Shown: positions 52,346 through 62,541, counted from the stretch's first letter. The stretch: 64,000 nucleotides of DNA from Runella rosea (GCF_003325355.1 NZ_CP030850.1:6746954-6810953), one strand, 5' to 3'. Numbers and translations are program-made. The notes: generated from the sequence alone by a model not told the origin.

Positions 52346-54979
52346 CTATCCGAACGCGCTCATTAAACAGTTTTCGGCCGCAAGCGGTACGGGATTGGAT
52401 TCAAACTGTTCAAACGTCCATCCTTCATAATCGTCACAGTTTTCCTGTTGTTGGTTTACCAGCGAGGCGTAAGTTCTCAGGAGTTTTACTGACGACTTTC
52501 CCGTTTTTTTCTGCCTGCGAATCTCCCATGGATAGCCGCTTATGTCATTCCCTTCAAGATCGGGAATGGTTATAAATCCGTAATCGGTTTCGTCATTATT
52601 CCATCCTCTGACAGCATTACGGATGGCGTTAAATTCAGCCTCGGTGAGCCTACATTCAAATGTGATCCATTTAGGTACATAGATACGTTTAGCGCGGTTG
52701 GCATTTTCGATGCTAATGTCAGCTTTTTCAGTTAACAGAAGTCGGTCAGGGTTTGATGCTGGGAATGCATCGGTGGTTTTGAGCTGCGTAACCAAATCAC
52801 CATTAAGCTTGGTAAAGGTATTTTTATACACTTCGGCCACACTTTTGTAAGCCGAACTAGAGTTTAACCATGCTGCGTGGTTGAGTAGGTTCTGTTTTGG
52901 GGTTCGACGCAAATTGTAGGATGTTTCGGGTTCCAATAGGTTTTGAACCGTACTAAAATTCTCGTTCTTTTCAGCATACCCCGCAAAGTCATAGGGTTGA
53001 ATCGTGGCGCTGGCCACCACTTCACCGGTGGCAAATCGGTCTAGTACAATCACCGTCTGCACTCCAAAGTTGGTAATCTTAACAATGGTAAATACGTCAT
53101 TGTGGTGAGTTGTGCCCGAAATGCTAAGTTTTACGCCGACTTCACAAAATGAGGGCTTGACAGGCAAAAGCAAAAGCGGTCGACCCGCAAATAATAAAGG
53201 ATTTTTGGTAAATGTTGCCGTGCCCACATAAGACGGGATAGCAGGATTGACGCTGATAATAAACAAATCATCGTCGTAACGCGTGGAGTCTTTGGGCGTG
53301 GATTCAAATTGCTCTCGGCGGGTGGCCTCGATGGCGTAGCCCGAAGCAATCAGGTTTGAAGTTGCTTGGTACCGCCCATTTTCTGTTTGGATGGGTGTAG
53401 AGTATTCATGATAGGCGTTGAATTCGTCAAGGTAGTTTAGGCCCTCATCCAGATATTTACCGTAACCAATTTGGATATTGGAAAATATAAGCTCTTTGGC
53501 CGTATCAATAACCAAGTTTGACACCTCATCAATTTTAAGAATCTCCCCACCTTTATAGAAATACTCCGCCTTTTCCATGCGTATGATGGGCACTCCGCTC
53601 TGGATTGTATACTCGTATCCTACGTGAAAAATGGCGTTAATATCTTCGACGATTTCTTTAAAAGAGCGTTGAATCCCTTTGTCGAACCGCCGTATTTGAA
53701 AGCCATTCGTTTTGAGATAGTTGGCGCCATCGCCATCCGAAGGGTACAACTCAGAAGATTTTCCAAAAAAGGAAGAACGGAAACAGTTGTTTTGTCCAGT
53801 AATTAAACGAATGGATTGTTGAATGGCATCATAAGCCAAAAGGCCTTTGGTGGGAGACTGTACATTTCTGGAAACTCCATCAATCTGCATCGAAAAATTA
53901 CTACTGACCGCTTTCAGCGATGTAGAACCAAGCTCATTGGCCCCGCTATAAGTGTATTTTATTTCAATGAATAAGTATACATTATCGCCTTGCCGAATCT
54001 CAAGCGCATTTGTCGCCGTGCCATCAACGGTAAATCTGACATAAAGAGGCCCGTAATAAAACCCATCAGGTTCGTTGTACTTTCCATCCCCGATACGGTA
54101 ACGGGCCAAAATGGCCGTTTCTCTTTCGTGCACCAAATAAGGCTGTGCCGTGAAATTGGTAATGGCGGCACGGTTCAAGGAAAATTGGCGCTGTTTTAAA
54201 TTTAAGTCGCAGGTAACATTCAGTGCAACGGTTACGGTGTATTTGCCATCCGAGAAGGCTTTCCAAAAAGGATTTTTATCGGCTACGGGGTCAGAGAAGG
54301 CAATGCCGAACGGGTTGTTGAAGGTGGTTTTTAGGTCGTTTTTGGTGGGACTTGACAGGTTGGGCATTACATAAACATCGCTATCGCCCATCGTTAGTGA
54401 CTCTGCTGTATCAGTAGCCGATGTAACCTGATATATCTCCCGAAATGCTTTGGAGTGCAGAATGGTAGTTTTGACAACAGCGGGAGTAACCGATGTGCCA
54501 TCCAGCGCCACCGAATCCAATAAGTTCACTTTTGTATCTGCTTTGGCCTGAATGCGGTTTTGTAGGGTATCGGCTTCCACGTCACATGTGACCACGCCCG
54601 CCGACTCACGAAAGGTGTTCATGTTAAGCTTGCCTACGTGTTCAATGATTCGGGTTTCTTCATCAATAATGGCCCCGATTTGTAGAAGTACTTTGGCATC
54701 TGAACCCTGTTCTTCGTCGATGGATTTAAGGATGGCTTTACCGGCTGGGCAGTCAGAAGCCAGTTTGAAATTATCCAGTGCTTCATAGTTGAAGCCATGC
54801 CATTGCGGATTGCGGCTGATGACCATTGAAACATCATCCCATGTGGTAGGCTCTTCAATATCGGTCGTGAGACTTGCGCCGCCCAGGCTGTACACCAGTT
54901 GGAAGAAAGTGGGGTACATATCCCGAAACCCATCAATGGTATGGGGCTGACCTAAGTAGTCGAATATGGTAGATTGCAT
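52346..54979 (-). CDS. Large phage tail protein downstream of the tape measure
   Basis: An 877-residue soluble protein with no signal peptide and no family I can name. Short motifs (SRNPQWHGFNYEALDNF near the start, WITFECRLTEAEFNAIRNAV and the C-terminal RQKKTGKSSVKLLRTY) do not identify it. Position after the tape measure is that of distal tail or baseplate hub proteins. It is completely intact, unlike the genes just upstream. Start ATG 54979 lies 4 nt after a hairpin, with promoter TATCTTTG at 55035-55028. Confidence 0.6.
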   Translation of the reverse strand: MQSTIFDYLGQPHTIDGFRDMYPTFFQLVYSLGGASLTTDIEEPTTWDDVSMVISRNPQWHGFNYEALDNFKLASDCPAGKAILKSIDEEQGSDAKVLLQIGAIIDEETRIIEHVGKLNMNTFRESAGVVTCDVEADTLQNRIQAKADTKVNLLDSVALDGTSVTPAVVKTTILHSKAFREIYQVTSATDTAESLTMGDSDVYVMPNLSSPTKNDLKTTFNNPFGIAFSDPVADKNPFWKAFSDGKYTVTVALNVTCDLNLKQRQFSLNRAAITNFTAQPYLVHERETAILARYRIGDGKYNEPDGFYYGPLYVRFTVDGTATNALEIRQGDNVYLFIEIKYTYSGANELGSTSLKAVSSNFSMQIDGVSRNVQSPTKGLLAYDAIQQSIRLITGQNNCFRSSFFGKSSELYPSDGDGANYLKTNGFQIRRFDKGIQRSFKEIVEDINAIFHVGYEYTIQSGVPIIRMEKAEYFYKGGEILKIDEVSNLVIDTAKELIFSNIQIGYGKYLDEGLNYLDEFNAYHEYSTPIQTENGRYQATSNLIASGYAIEATRREQFESTPKDSTRYDDDLFIISVNPAIPSYVGTATFTKNPLLFAGRPLLLLPVKPSFCEVGVKLSISGTTHHNDVFTIVKITNFGVQTVIVLDRFATGEVVASATIQPYDFAGYAEKNENFSTVQNLLEPETSYNLRRTPKQNLLNHAAWLNSSSAYKSVAEVYKNTFTKLNGDLVTQLKTTDAFPASNPDRLLLTEKADISIENANRAKRIYVPKWITFECRLTEAEFNAIRNAVRGWNNDETDYGFITIPDLEGNDISGYPWEIRRQKKTGKSSVKLLRTYASLVNQQQENCDDYEGWTFEQFESNPVPLAAENCLMSAFG

Positions 54980-55035
54980 AAAACCAAAGCGTTAGAAGGT
55001 GCTTTGGTCGCTTGGTTGCTGGTAGGGCAAAGATA
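54980..55035 (-). promoter_or_regulatory. Late promoter/leader A with hairpin before the start
   Basis: TATCTTTG (55035-55028), then a leader CAGCAACCAAGCGACC and a hairpin CCAAAGC/GCTTTGG (54984-55007 on the plus strand, 7-bp stem, 10-nt loop). The hairpin ends 4 nt before ATG. No TTG lies about 20 bp upstream. Near-identical to leader B at 59507-59562. Confidence 0.7.
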
Positions 55036-55063
55036 TAAAAAAAGACTTTGTATATGGCCTTGG

Positions 55064-55599
55064 CTAAATTGAACTCATTCGCATAAGATCAAAATACATT
55101 TGTCTTGTTGGCTCTGATTTATCACTTTCTGTTAAATATGAAAAACCCATTTTTTCATAGAAGCCCGTTGATTGAGCATAGGCATCAACTGTGATAAATC
55201 TACATCCAGTCTTATTATTATGGAAAAAGGAATACTTGATGTAATCAATTATAAAGGTGCCTATTCCTGCTTTTTTTACACCCTCGCATACGGCAAGCCT
55301 ACCTATTTTTACACATGGATAAGTTTATAATGCTTTCTATATGGAATTTTACGTTGAATTTTATTTCTTACTTCTTTAAAATCTTCAGAAGTAAGTTTGT
55401 CATTTAAGACACAAAAATAACCCAAAACAGCGTCATTATCTTCATCTTCAACGATATAGGTGACGGCCAGTAATTCATTTTGATAGAGTAAGGAGTCCTG
55501 ATAAAAAAATTCGTTTAAGTCTTTGTCATCACAATCAAAGATTTTGTCTTTGAGGGGATAACTATTACTTAAACGAATTAGGCGAAACTGGCCTGACAT
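55064..55599 (-). pseudogene. GNAT family N-acetyltransferase, one frameshift
   Basis: About 178 residues if one base is restored. The first frame (55599 to 55309) gives MSGQFRLIRLSNSYPLKDKIF and ends at KLIHV; reading on with one more C, at a CC where CCC is expected near 55317, gives PCVKIGRLAV, then GVKKAGIGTFIIDYIK (acetyl-CoA loop) and STGFYEKMGF, a complete GNAT domain ending at TAG (55064-55066). It follows a 50-residue gene by 20 bp. A GNAT with a small upstream protein resembles type II toxin-antitoxin pairs that acetylate aminoacyl-tRNA. AT-rich. The frameshift may be a base-calling error. Confidence 0.75.
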
Positions 55600-55619
55600 G
55601 GAATATATATTATCGAATG

Positions 55620-55772
55620 CTAATCTACCAATTTGAATTTATTGAAGTTCTCCCGCATTCTTTCCATTTCAGTCCGGGACAATTTTGTCTTTTCTGACTC
55701 AGCAATGTTTTTGGCAAAGCGAGCCGCGTCTCTACCTGTTAAAACAGGTGTTTCCTTTATTGGTCGTGCCAT
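55620..55772 (-). CDS. 50-residue protein upstream of GNAT, putative antitoxin
   Basis: MARPIKETPVLTGRDAARFA begins a 50-residue reading frame from ATG 55772 to TAG (55620-55622). It is charged and mostly helical (IAESEKTKLSRTEMERMREN), and lies 20 bp ahead of the GNAT gene on the same strand. Size, position and composition fit a small antitoxin; no DNA-binding fold could be assigned. No known antitoxin sequence was recognised. Intact. Confidence 0.6.
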   Translation of the reverse strand: MARPIKETPVLTGRDAARFAKNIAESEKTKLSRTEMERMRENFNKFKLVD

Positions 55773-56244
55773 AATTTAGAATGGTTTAAGTTTTAGCCTG
55801 ACCCTTAAATCAATTATTGATCTTAAGCAGACTATTAATTGGTTATTGTATAAAAACTGTGCTAGTGTCGTTTTATGCTGCAAATTACTAAGTAAAAATT
55901 AAAAGTACAAATGCAACACATTTGCAATCAGTTGATTAACAGTAAATTACAACAATTGATGTATTTAACTTGACACAGCTATGTACAGCTATGTGCAGCA
56001 TTTTGCGGCGTTTTAGAGCAAGTAAAGCTGATATAGTGGTCGACCGTAGCTGATGGTGTTATGTTTCGTCACAGAACAAATTAGACAGTCCTATAGTGAT
56101 TTAAAAGGTACCGGTAGAAGTATAGATGCAAATCCATGTGCAATTCTTATTATCGCAGGGTAAACACCCATTTTAGCAGAAAAAATTTTTCTAAATTTTT
56201 CTAAAATTTTCATATTTAATACGTAAAACTTCGGTAAAAGCATG
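55773..56244 (-). promoter_or_regulatory. Regulatory gap upstream of the GNAT module
   Basis: About 470 bases without a gene. Elements read: an inverted repeat CAAATG-CAACA-CATTTG (55908-55924); palindrome copy 3 with one change (55945-55966); and three tandem 10-bp units close to ACAGCTATGT (about 55972-56000). All lie within 100 bp, in the usual place for control of the small GNAT unit. A clear -33/-7 promoter was not found. An ORF at 56091-56279 covers a terminator and is not a gene. Confidence 0.5.
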
Positions 56245-56273
56245 AAAAATGCCGCTGACATTACGGCATTTTT
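56245..56273 (-). terminator. Terminator after the tape-measure gene
   Basis: Arms AAAAATGCCG (56245-56254) and CGGCATTTTT (56264-56273), loop of 9 nt, directly beyond the tape-measure stop. It closes that unit and isolates the GNAT module. Confidence 0.8.
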
Positions 56274-56278
56274 CGCCA

Positions 56279-59200
56279 TTAAAACCCATGCCTCACCTTC
56301 CGATAAGTCACCACACTGTTCAGTCTACGCTGGCGCTCCCATACACCATCCTCATCAAAATGTGTCTCGTTGACAGGTAAATTACTGACTGCACTGGCCA
56401 CCGTCTGCCCGATGCGGTCGGCATTGAGATTAAGCTGCTGAGCAATGGCGTAATTCATATTCATCTGGGCTTTTTGCTGAGACAATTGCAGGTTTTTGGC
56501 CATGAGTGAGGGTATTTCCGAACGGGTGATGACAGTGTTAAGCTCCTGTGATTTGTATTGGTCGGCCAACATCCGCGACGTTTCGGCAGCGGTGTAAATT
56601 TTATCCCCGCGTTTCAAAGGTACAACCGATGGTTTTCGTGTAGGAAATACTTACCCTGAGACTCGTGAAGCTCAGCTCCTTCCTCGGCCACCAATGCTGG
56701 ACCTTCGGGAGCGTAGCGCGTTCCTTTTTTGAAGGCGGGTATTTGTTTAGCAAGAACGTTTGCTAACTGAAGGGCGCCAGTTGCACCAGCAACCACAGAA
56801 AGCGCAATACCAGCAGGACCTCCGGGATTGGCCAACATGGAAATGATGGCAGATGCGGTATTGACTCCGATTTGAAAAGCGGCCATTGCTTTTTCCGCTA
56901 CAGCCTGACGGCGTCTGATTTCGGCGGTTTGGCGGGCAAATCTTTCGGTGATAGCTGCTTTCGCTTCCTCATTTTCGCCCGCTAATGTCAATTCGTATTC
57001 CTGTTGCTTTTCTAGTTGAATCAGCTTCTTTTCCTGAATAGAGGCGTACAAGTCAAACCCCGCCTGCGACAACTCCAATGCAGCCTGTGCAATTGAAATT
57101 TGGATGCGTTTTCTTTCTTCCGCCTCCCGTTTAAACTGATCAATTTTAAAATCAATCTCCTCTTTGGCTCGTTTTTTCGATCTTCATTACCTTCCCGTTC
57201 CGCCTCTTGTTGTTCAATTAAAAGTTTTTCAATTCATCCTGTTCCTCCTTCTTCATGCGCCGCAAATCGGTCGAAAATCGCTTTTCCAACTCCAATCGTG
57301 TAGTGTAACGGGTACGAATTTCCTCCAACAGGTCGTTTTTCTTTTCCGCTTTTGGCTTATTAATTTTTTCAGTAGGTACTTTGCCAGGTGAAATATCACT
57401 CGTATCGGTATCAAAAACATTTTGCGAGCCCCACGCCTGTAAACCCTGCTTAAAAAACACGTTATCCAATGCCTCTTTTGTCTTTTTAATTGACGAGGGA
57501 ATATCATACCCCAACTGCTTGGACATTCGCTCCAAAACTTCATATAGTTGATACCATTTGCGCACTTCTTCTCAGGAAGGTCAATTACCCGCCCCTCTTT
57601 TGCATCTTTAATGCATCATCCATTAACACTTTGGAAAGCTTTTCGGATCCTCAACGAATTTTTCAAGCTGAGTGAGCTGCTTTTATCGGCCTTATCCTTC
57701 CCCTTTCGGCCTTAGCCCGTTCATCGGCCAGCGCCTTTTCTTTCTTGAGCAGTTGATCATTAAGAATGATAATCGTATTCAGGCGTTTGTACTCCTCATT
57801 GGCAAAGTCTAAAAGCTCCTTTTTCTTTTTGGGGTCATATTTGCCATCAAAAAGCTCGTACTCTTGTTTGGCTTGCTGAGCGGTTAAACGCTGCATATTA
57901 ATTGCTGCGCGCGTCCAGCGGCATCTTTACCCTCAAATGGCCCGTAATAGTCAAGTCCCTGCGCTTGCTGGCTTCGTTGCTGAGCGGCATTTGCTATCTG
58001 ATTAAAAGAGCCAGATTGCCGGTTCCCACAGCAGCGCCAAAAAGGCCATGTTCGTAAAAAACCCTGTTCTTTGGCCAGTGCCCGCCAGGCTGAAATGGTA
58101 TCGGCAATTCCTTTGATAATGCCGCCAAAAAAAGAACTTACCTGTCCATCCCTTGCAAACTCATCAATCAAAAGCGAGGTTTCGTTTTTCAGACGGGTCA
58201 TTTGCCCGGTCATTGTTTCTAAGTTCTTAGCCGCCTTGTCTCCGTAGGTTTTTTCAATTTGCGCGCCACTTTTGGCAAAACATCCTCAGCATACACCTTA
58301 CCATCCTTCATCATCTTGTCAAGCTCGGCAGTGGTAATACCCATGGATTCAGCAAGCAATCTGAACGCCCCGGGAAGACGATCCCCGACCTGGCCTCTCC
58401 ACTCTTCGCCTGTATTTGCCCTTCGACATGGCCTGCTCGATTGCTTTTAGGGTCCCTTCCACATCTTCATTGGTCAGCGAGAGAGATGCGCCCATTTTAA
58501 CAATGCCCGAAAATATATCCCGTACTTTTTGGCCCTGCATGGTAGTGCCACGCGCAGCGGCCTCCAATTTGGTGAAGGTTGGTACAGCGTTCCGATGGCA
58601 GTACCTGTATCGTTGGCCAGTTTTTCAAGAAAAATAAGATTGGAATTGAAGCGCTTGGTAGAACCAGAAGCCACCTCCAATGCGTTACGATACCGCTGAA
58701 AATCGTTGATGACTTCAAAAGTTTTAGTTACGGCTGTCAGGGCGCTGTCTACTCCAAACAGCGTTCCTGTCAACATCAAGAAGTTACCACGCAAGCCATT
58801 TAATGCACTGGTGTAATTTCCAACATTCGGTTGTGAATGCCCATTGAGGCATCCATCCGCTTTAAAGCCGCATCGTTCTGCTGAATTTGGTACAGCAGTG
58901 CCACCGCCTCTTTGTTATTTTGTTGATTTTACCAGTGTTGAGGTCAAAGGCGTTGTCCAGATTTCGCAGGCGGTTGCGAAATTCATTGTTTCTTTGGAAA
59001 GGCGGGCGTAGGAGTTACAATACTACCCAAAGTTTGATTGGCCGCTTTCAATGTGGCATTTGGGCGTCAATAGCCTGCTTTGCCAAATTGACCTTTTGGG
59101 CAATCTGTTGCTGTTGGGATTTAAAGTCGGCCGCTTTGGGGTCGAGTTTGTCGTATTCCTGACGCAAAAGCTTTAGAGAGCCTTTTAAATTGTCAATGGA

Positions 59201-59503
59201 AATACCGTGGCGTTTTGGGCGTCAGTAAGTGTGGCAATGATAGATTTTAGCTCTCATGCCGTTTGATGGAGTTTGATAACTTTTCTGATTGTTGTTCAAA
59301 CTTTTGATTGGAGCCAATTGGGCGAGATTAAGAGATTTATTTCCCGAATTAGGTCGGTTATCTCTTTGGCGTAAGAGGAAATCGCCGTTTTAACAATATT
59401 GCTACCATTGGCGGTATTGGTGACAAATTTCTGGTATCGGCATCAATAGAGCCAATTTTCTTTTCGAGGCCCTCGAAATCGAAGAGTTTTGATAGGAAAT
59501 CAT
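56279..59503 (-). pseudogene. Phage tape-measure protein, multiply frameshifted
   Basis: About 1070 residues spread over all three minus frames. ATG 59503 lies 3 nt after the leader hairpin, as in unit A; the second residue already needs one restored base. The tape-measure N-domain is clear: GTTMQGQKVRDIFSGIVKMG, LTNEDVEGTLKAIEQAMSKG, then ITTAELDKMMKDGKVYAED and GQMTRLKNETSLLIDEFARD. Coiled-coil segments follow (EYKRLNTIIILNDQLLKKEK, FARQTAEIRRRQAVAEKA), then a membrane-like stretch (ASAIISMLANPGGPAGIAL) and ALVAEEGAELHES. At least eight shifts are needed. The length would set a long tail. The protein sequence is conserved across breaks. Confidence 0.85.
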
Positions 59504-59506
59504 TTG

Positions 59507-59562
59507 CCAAAGCGTTAGAGGTTGCTTTGGTCGCTTGGGGTGTAGTGGTCAGGACAAAGATA
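59507..59562 (-). promoter_or_regulatory. Late promoter/leader B with hairpin before the start
   Basis: TATCTTTG (59562-59555), then CCCCAAGCGACC and the hairpin CCAAAGC/GCTTTGG (59507-59530, same 7-bp stem, loop differing in two positions from leader A). It ends 3 nt before ATG 59503. Confidence 0.7.
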
Positions 59563-59811
59563 TAAAAAAAAGGGGCTCATTTAAAGTGAATCCCATTGGT
59601 ATAAACCGCATCGGATGTTCAGTCGCCCGAATTTTGGTTTTATTTATTTCATCCAAGTAGAAATCTACCTGTTTTTGATATTCTTCCTCGGTTATTGCGC
59701 CCGATCTCAATGGAATTTTAATATATCAATTTGACCTTCGCTAGCCAATACAATTGTCTTTTCAATTGAACTGATAAGTTCCTGCCTTTTTTTCTCAAGA
59801 TCACTGCTCAT
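59549..59811 (-). pseudogene. Small prophage protein with SHOCT-like segment, one frameshift
   Basis: Starts MSSDLEKKRQELISSIEKTI and shifts frame near 59717; the second frame gives LRSGAITEEEYQKQVDFYLD, which resembles the short C-terminal SHOCT motif (a turn then ITxEEF), and ends at TGA 59549-59551. About 88 residues. It overlaps leader B. A similar segment occurs in the gene just upstream (59842..60175). Function unknown. Confidence 0.5.
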
Positions 59812-59841
59812 TTGCTGGTAAAATTTAATTTGTGTTTTCGG

Positions 59842-60175
59842 TTACGCATCCAACCATTTATTTACTTCATTGTCAAACTCTTTATCGGAAAGGTATCCGG
59901 AATCGTGCAGTCGATTTAACTCATCAATCCACTCCTTTCGGTTTATCGCAATCTCCCTCTCTGCTTTTAAAATAAGATCGCGACGCTCTGACTCAAACAA
60001 AGCCACATGTCGATTGTCTTTGGAGACGATTTTCAACTCATCCTTATAAACCAACTCAGTTTTTGTCTTCAAATGACGAAGGGCCTCGTCGTATTCCTTA
60101 CGGTGATGCGGTCATCCGGTCGCATGAATTGAGCGAATAAATCAGCAGTACGGTGACGAATAAAGCTAAAAGCAT
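59842..60175 (-). pseudogene. Small lipoprotein-like prophage protein, one frameshift
   Basis: From ATG 60175 the first frame gives MLLALFVTVLLIYSLNSCDR, a lipoprotein-like signal with Cys near 18. After a shift near 60100 the second frame continues KEYDEALRHLKTKTELVYKD and ends LHDSGYLSDKEFDNEVNKWL, again SHOCT-like. About 110 residues in all. A small lipidated coiled protein; it could be a superinfection or tail chaperone factor, but nothing specific is shown. Confidence 0.5.
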
Positions 60176-60204
60176 AATTGTATTTTTTAAGCTTAAGTCA
60201 TGGT

Positions 60205-60237
60205 AAAAAGTTAGGCGGTCATCCAGCAAGGACCGCC
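60205..60237 (-). terminator. Terminator between 60338..60768 and the lipoprotein-like gene
   Basis: Arms GGCGGTC (60214-60220) and GACCGCC (60231-60237), loop of 10, followed on the minus strand by a T-run (60205-60209). Confidence 0.65.
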
Positions 60238-60337
60238 CTAATCAATTTCATTGACCTCAACTAAGTCGTAAATTTATGGATAATTTGTCAATTATCCATT
60301 GGGTGTTTTTGGTTAAAGGTATCGAGCCAATCGTCCA

Positions 60338-60768
60338 CTATTGAGTCATATCGAATTCGTCCGGCATATCAAAAGATTGCATATTTTCGTCTTTTCTGCA
60401 AGTTCGCCCAGCCATTTCAACGCGTCACTATCGTTGTTAAATAGTACTCTTATAGACTCATTAGCTCTCTGCTTTTGCTTTTTATAATATCTGCATTTTC
60501 CGATATCTTTGATATTGAAGAAAGTTTCTTCAATTAATCTTTCGCTATTGGCAATTTTTTTTTGTGTCAATACTCTTACGTTTTCAGAGTCATAACAAAG
60601 GGGCGAATCTTCTTTCATTGAAAGAGCAACTTTATACGCATCTTCATAAGATCTATATTCGTGAACATGAATATCTAAAGCTGTTTTTGACCCGCAACAA
60701 AAACCACTGGACTTATCAATTATTCCGCCAATAAAAAAAGCATTTTCGGAAATAAAAATTTCATTCAT
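60338..60768 (-). pseudogene. Hypothetical prophage protein, one frameshift near its end
   Basis: About 143 residues from MNEIFISENAFFIGG. It is AT-rich, with CGSKTALDIHVHEYRSYEDA and KWLGELAEKTK. Restoring one A near 60388 changes the tail to NMQSFDMPDEFDMTQ, ending at TAG (60338-60340). It stands alone: 219 bases of unassigned sequence precede it and a terminator follows. Isolation and AT-richness suggest an accessory moron gene. No family recognised. Confidence 0.5.
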
Positions 60769-60987
60769 CCTCATTGTTTTAATTGCAATTAAAAACACCC
60801 TCCCTCTAGTCCTTTTGTGATTTGCAAAAAAATCGTAAGAAGCCTTTCTTTGCTACCAAAGGTATATAAATCAGGTTCGACACTATCCAGCCTAAAATGT
60901 GTCAAATAATTTGCTTTGTCTACGTTTTTGAGGCCCATCGTATTTGTGTTTAAGTGCTTTATTTATTTTAACAAAAATACCAAAAAA
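60769..60987. other. Intergenic gap in the prophage
   Basis: About 220 AT-rich bases with no gene, RNA or strong repeat recognised. It presumably holds the promoter of the gene at 60338..60768, but no TTG/TAnnTTTG pair is clear. Confidence 0.4.
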
Positions 60988-61779
60988 TTAGCAATAATTC
61001 AGCTCAGCTTCAGAATTATCAACGAGCCCAATTCGGTTGATATTCAGCGAAAGTGTCGGGTCGTATTCCAGCCTACCAATAGCGGCCAAATTGGGTACAT
61101 GCTCAATGCCATTGATATAGATTTACTGTGCTGTTTGAGGGCTTCAATGGCCTCATTGGTGTCTTTGTCAGCCGGTGCAAAGGTCAATGTTCGCGTCTTT
61201 TTGGAGTTAATGGAGTAGGCTCGTTCTTTACCAGTGGTTTCAGCCCTGTATACTTCCCCGTCAAAAACAGTTTCTTCAGCATTGTCCAAAATGGGTAAAC
61301 GAAACTGCTGATAAAAACTCGGCAAAAAAGCGTAATAAACGCCGAATAAATGACTTTTTAGGTCATTTCGAAACTTCACTACCACCGTATTAAGCCTCAA
61401 ATAATCGGCGTCACTGATCACCTGTACAGTATTGGAGTAGTAACTGCCGATGCGCAGTTGATAACAACCATCCGCAACCGATGGGCCAATAAAACTACCG
61501 TAGTTATGAAACTTTATTCCATCCTGAATGGTGAGCACACTTGCTGTACCGACATTGGTTACAAAAACACCGCCAACGTGTACAGTTTTACATCCACAGG
61601 ACTCGCACCGCCAATGGCCACAAAGTTGGTGTATTGATGTAGAAATACGATGTTTCCCCCGTCACCAAAATAGGCATAGGATTATCGGCCTCATCGTCTT
61701 GTAAAGGGTGGGGGATGGGTACCAATGGCTCCGCATCGGCATTAAACCAGCGTAAGAAATTATGTCGGTTGAGTTTCAT
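60988..61779 (-). pseudogene. Prophage hypothetical protein, at least two frameshifts
   Basis: About 264 residues when three frames are joined. It starts MKLNRHNFLRWFNADAEPL (61779) and continues after one restored A near 61590 with VHVGGVFVTNVGTASVLTIQ. A further shift near 61100 gives HVPNLAAIGRLEYDPTLSLN and a TAA at 60988. Beta-rich, with no recognised family. Its start overlaps the end of the preceding gene by 20 nt. It could be a tail tube or baseplate component by position; not shown. Confidence 0.55.
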
Positions 61780-62541
61780 CGGGCGTTTTTTCGTTTCTGT
61801 TTTGATAGAATTCCATCTTGGTCAACAGTTCAAAGGCGGTAAGCTCTCGGGCATTTTTGCAGCCATTTTCTTCCAATATGGTCAGGGTATTTTGAAAGGC
61901 TTTCAAGTTGCACCAATACGTTTTTAGGGTGCTCTGGCGTGAAGATTGGAGGTTTGTCGGCACGTAGAAGACTTATGAACGCCGCCCTTTTTTCGGCCTG
62001 CGCTTTTTTGGTTTTCGGGTCAATGACACATTCACCCGCCGCAACAACGTATTTACGTCTTCGTTCCATTCGGGAGACGGATTGTCTATCCATTCGCTTT
62101 CCGTGCTCAGGAAAGAAGTGCTTGAGCTCTGATTCGAGTTTTTTTTACGTCTTCTAAACTTTCGTTCAGAATAGCGGCCGTCAGCCCGTCAGCCGAACAT
62201 CGTTCCACAATTTCCATCAGATAATCATGGTCGTAACTTTTCAACGGCTCACTGTCAATGGTGGCAATCAGGCAGGCCCACGCACAATGCAATGGATTGA
62301 AATTCATGGCCATGTTCTGAAGCGTGTAGTCGGCATTTTCTAACTCAATAACAGCTCCCGCCAAATCGTCCGACCGCAAACGAAGAATAGCTCCTGAGTA
62401 GTGGCGTCGCACATCTTCAATGGTTGAGCCAGTCCCTGATTGATTGATAAGGTAATAATTAAACCAGTTATCGGCCACGGCGGGCATTGACATAGAATCC
62501 CACAGGTCCAGCGTCAGGGTGTTGAGCTTAATTTTTTTCAT
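61760..62541 (-). pseudogene. Prophage hypothetical protein, at least two frameshifts
   Basis: One protein of about 260 residues. It begins MKKIKLNTLTLDLWDSMSM (62541) and shifts at a run of eight A near 62145, where seven would continue as LESELKHFFPEHGKRMDRQ. It shifts again near 61925 to KTYWCNLKAFQNTLTILEE, and ends TGA/TAA at 61760. Mostly helical with a basic middle (MERRRKYVVA). No family recognised; possibly a chaperone-like tail assembly factor, since it lies upstream of the tape measure. Confidence 0.55.

Noticed and set aside
56091..56279. Minus-strand ORF of 62 residues after the tape measure
   Set aside because: It runs straight through the terminator hairpin at 56245-56273 and has no recognisable protein features.
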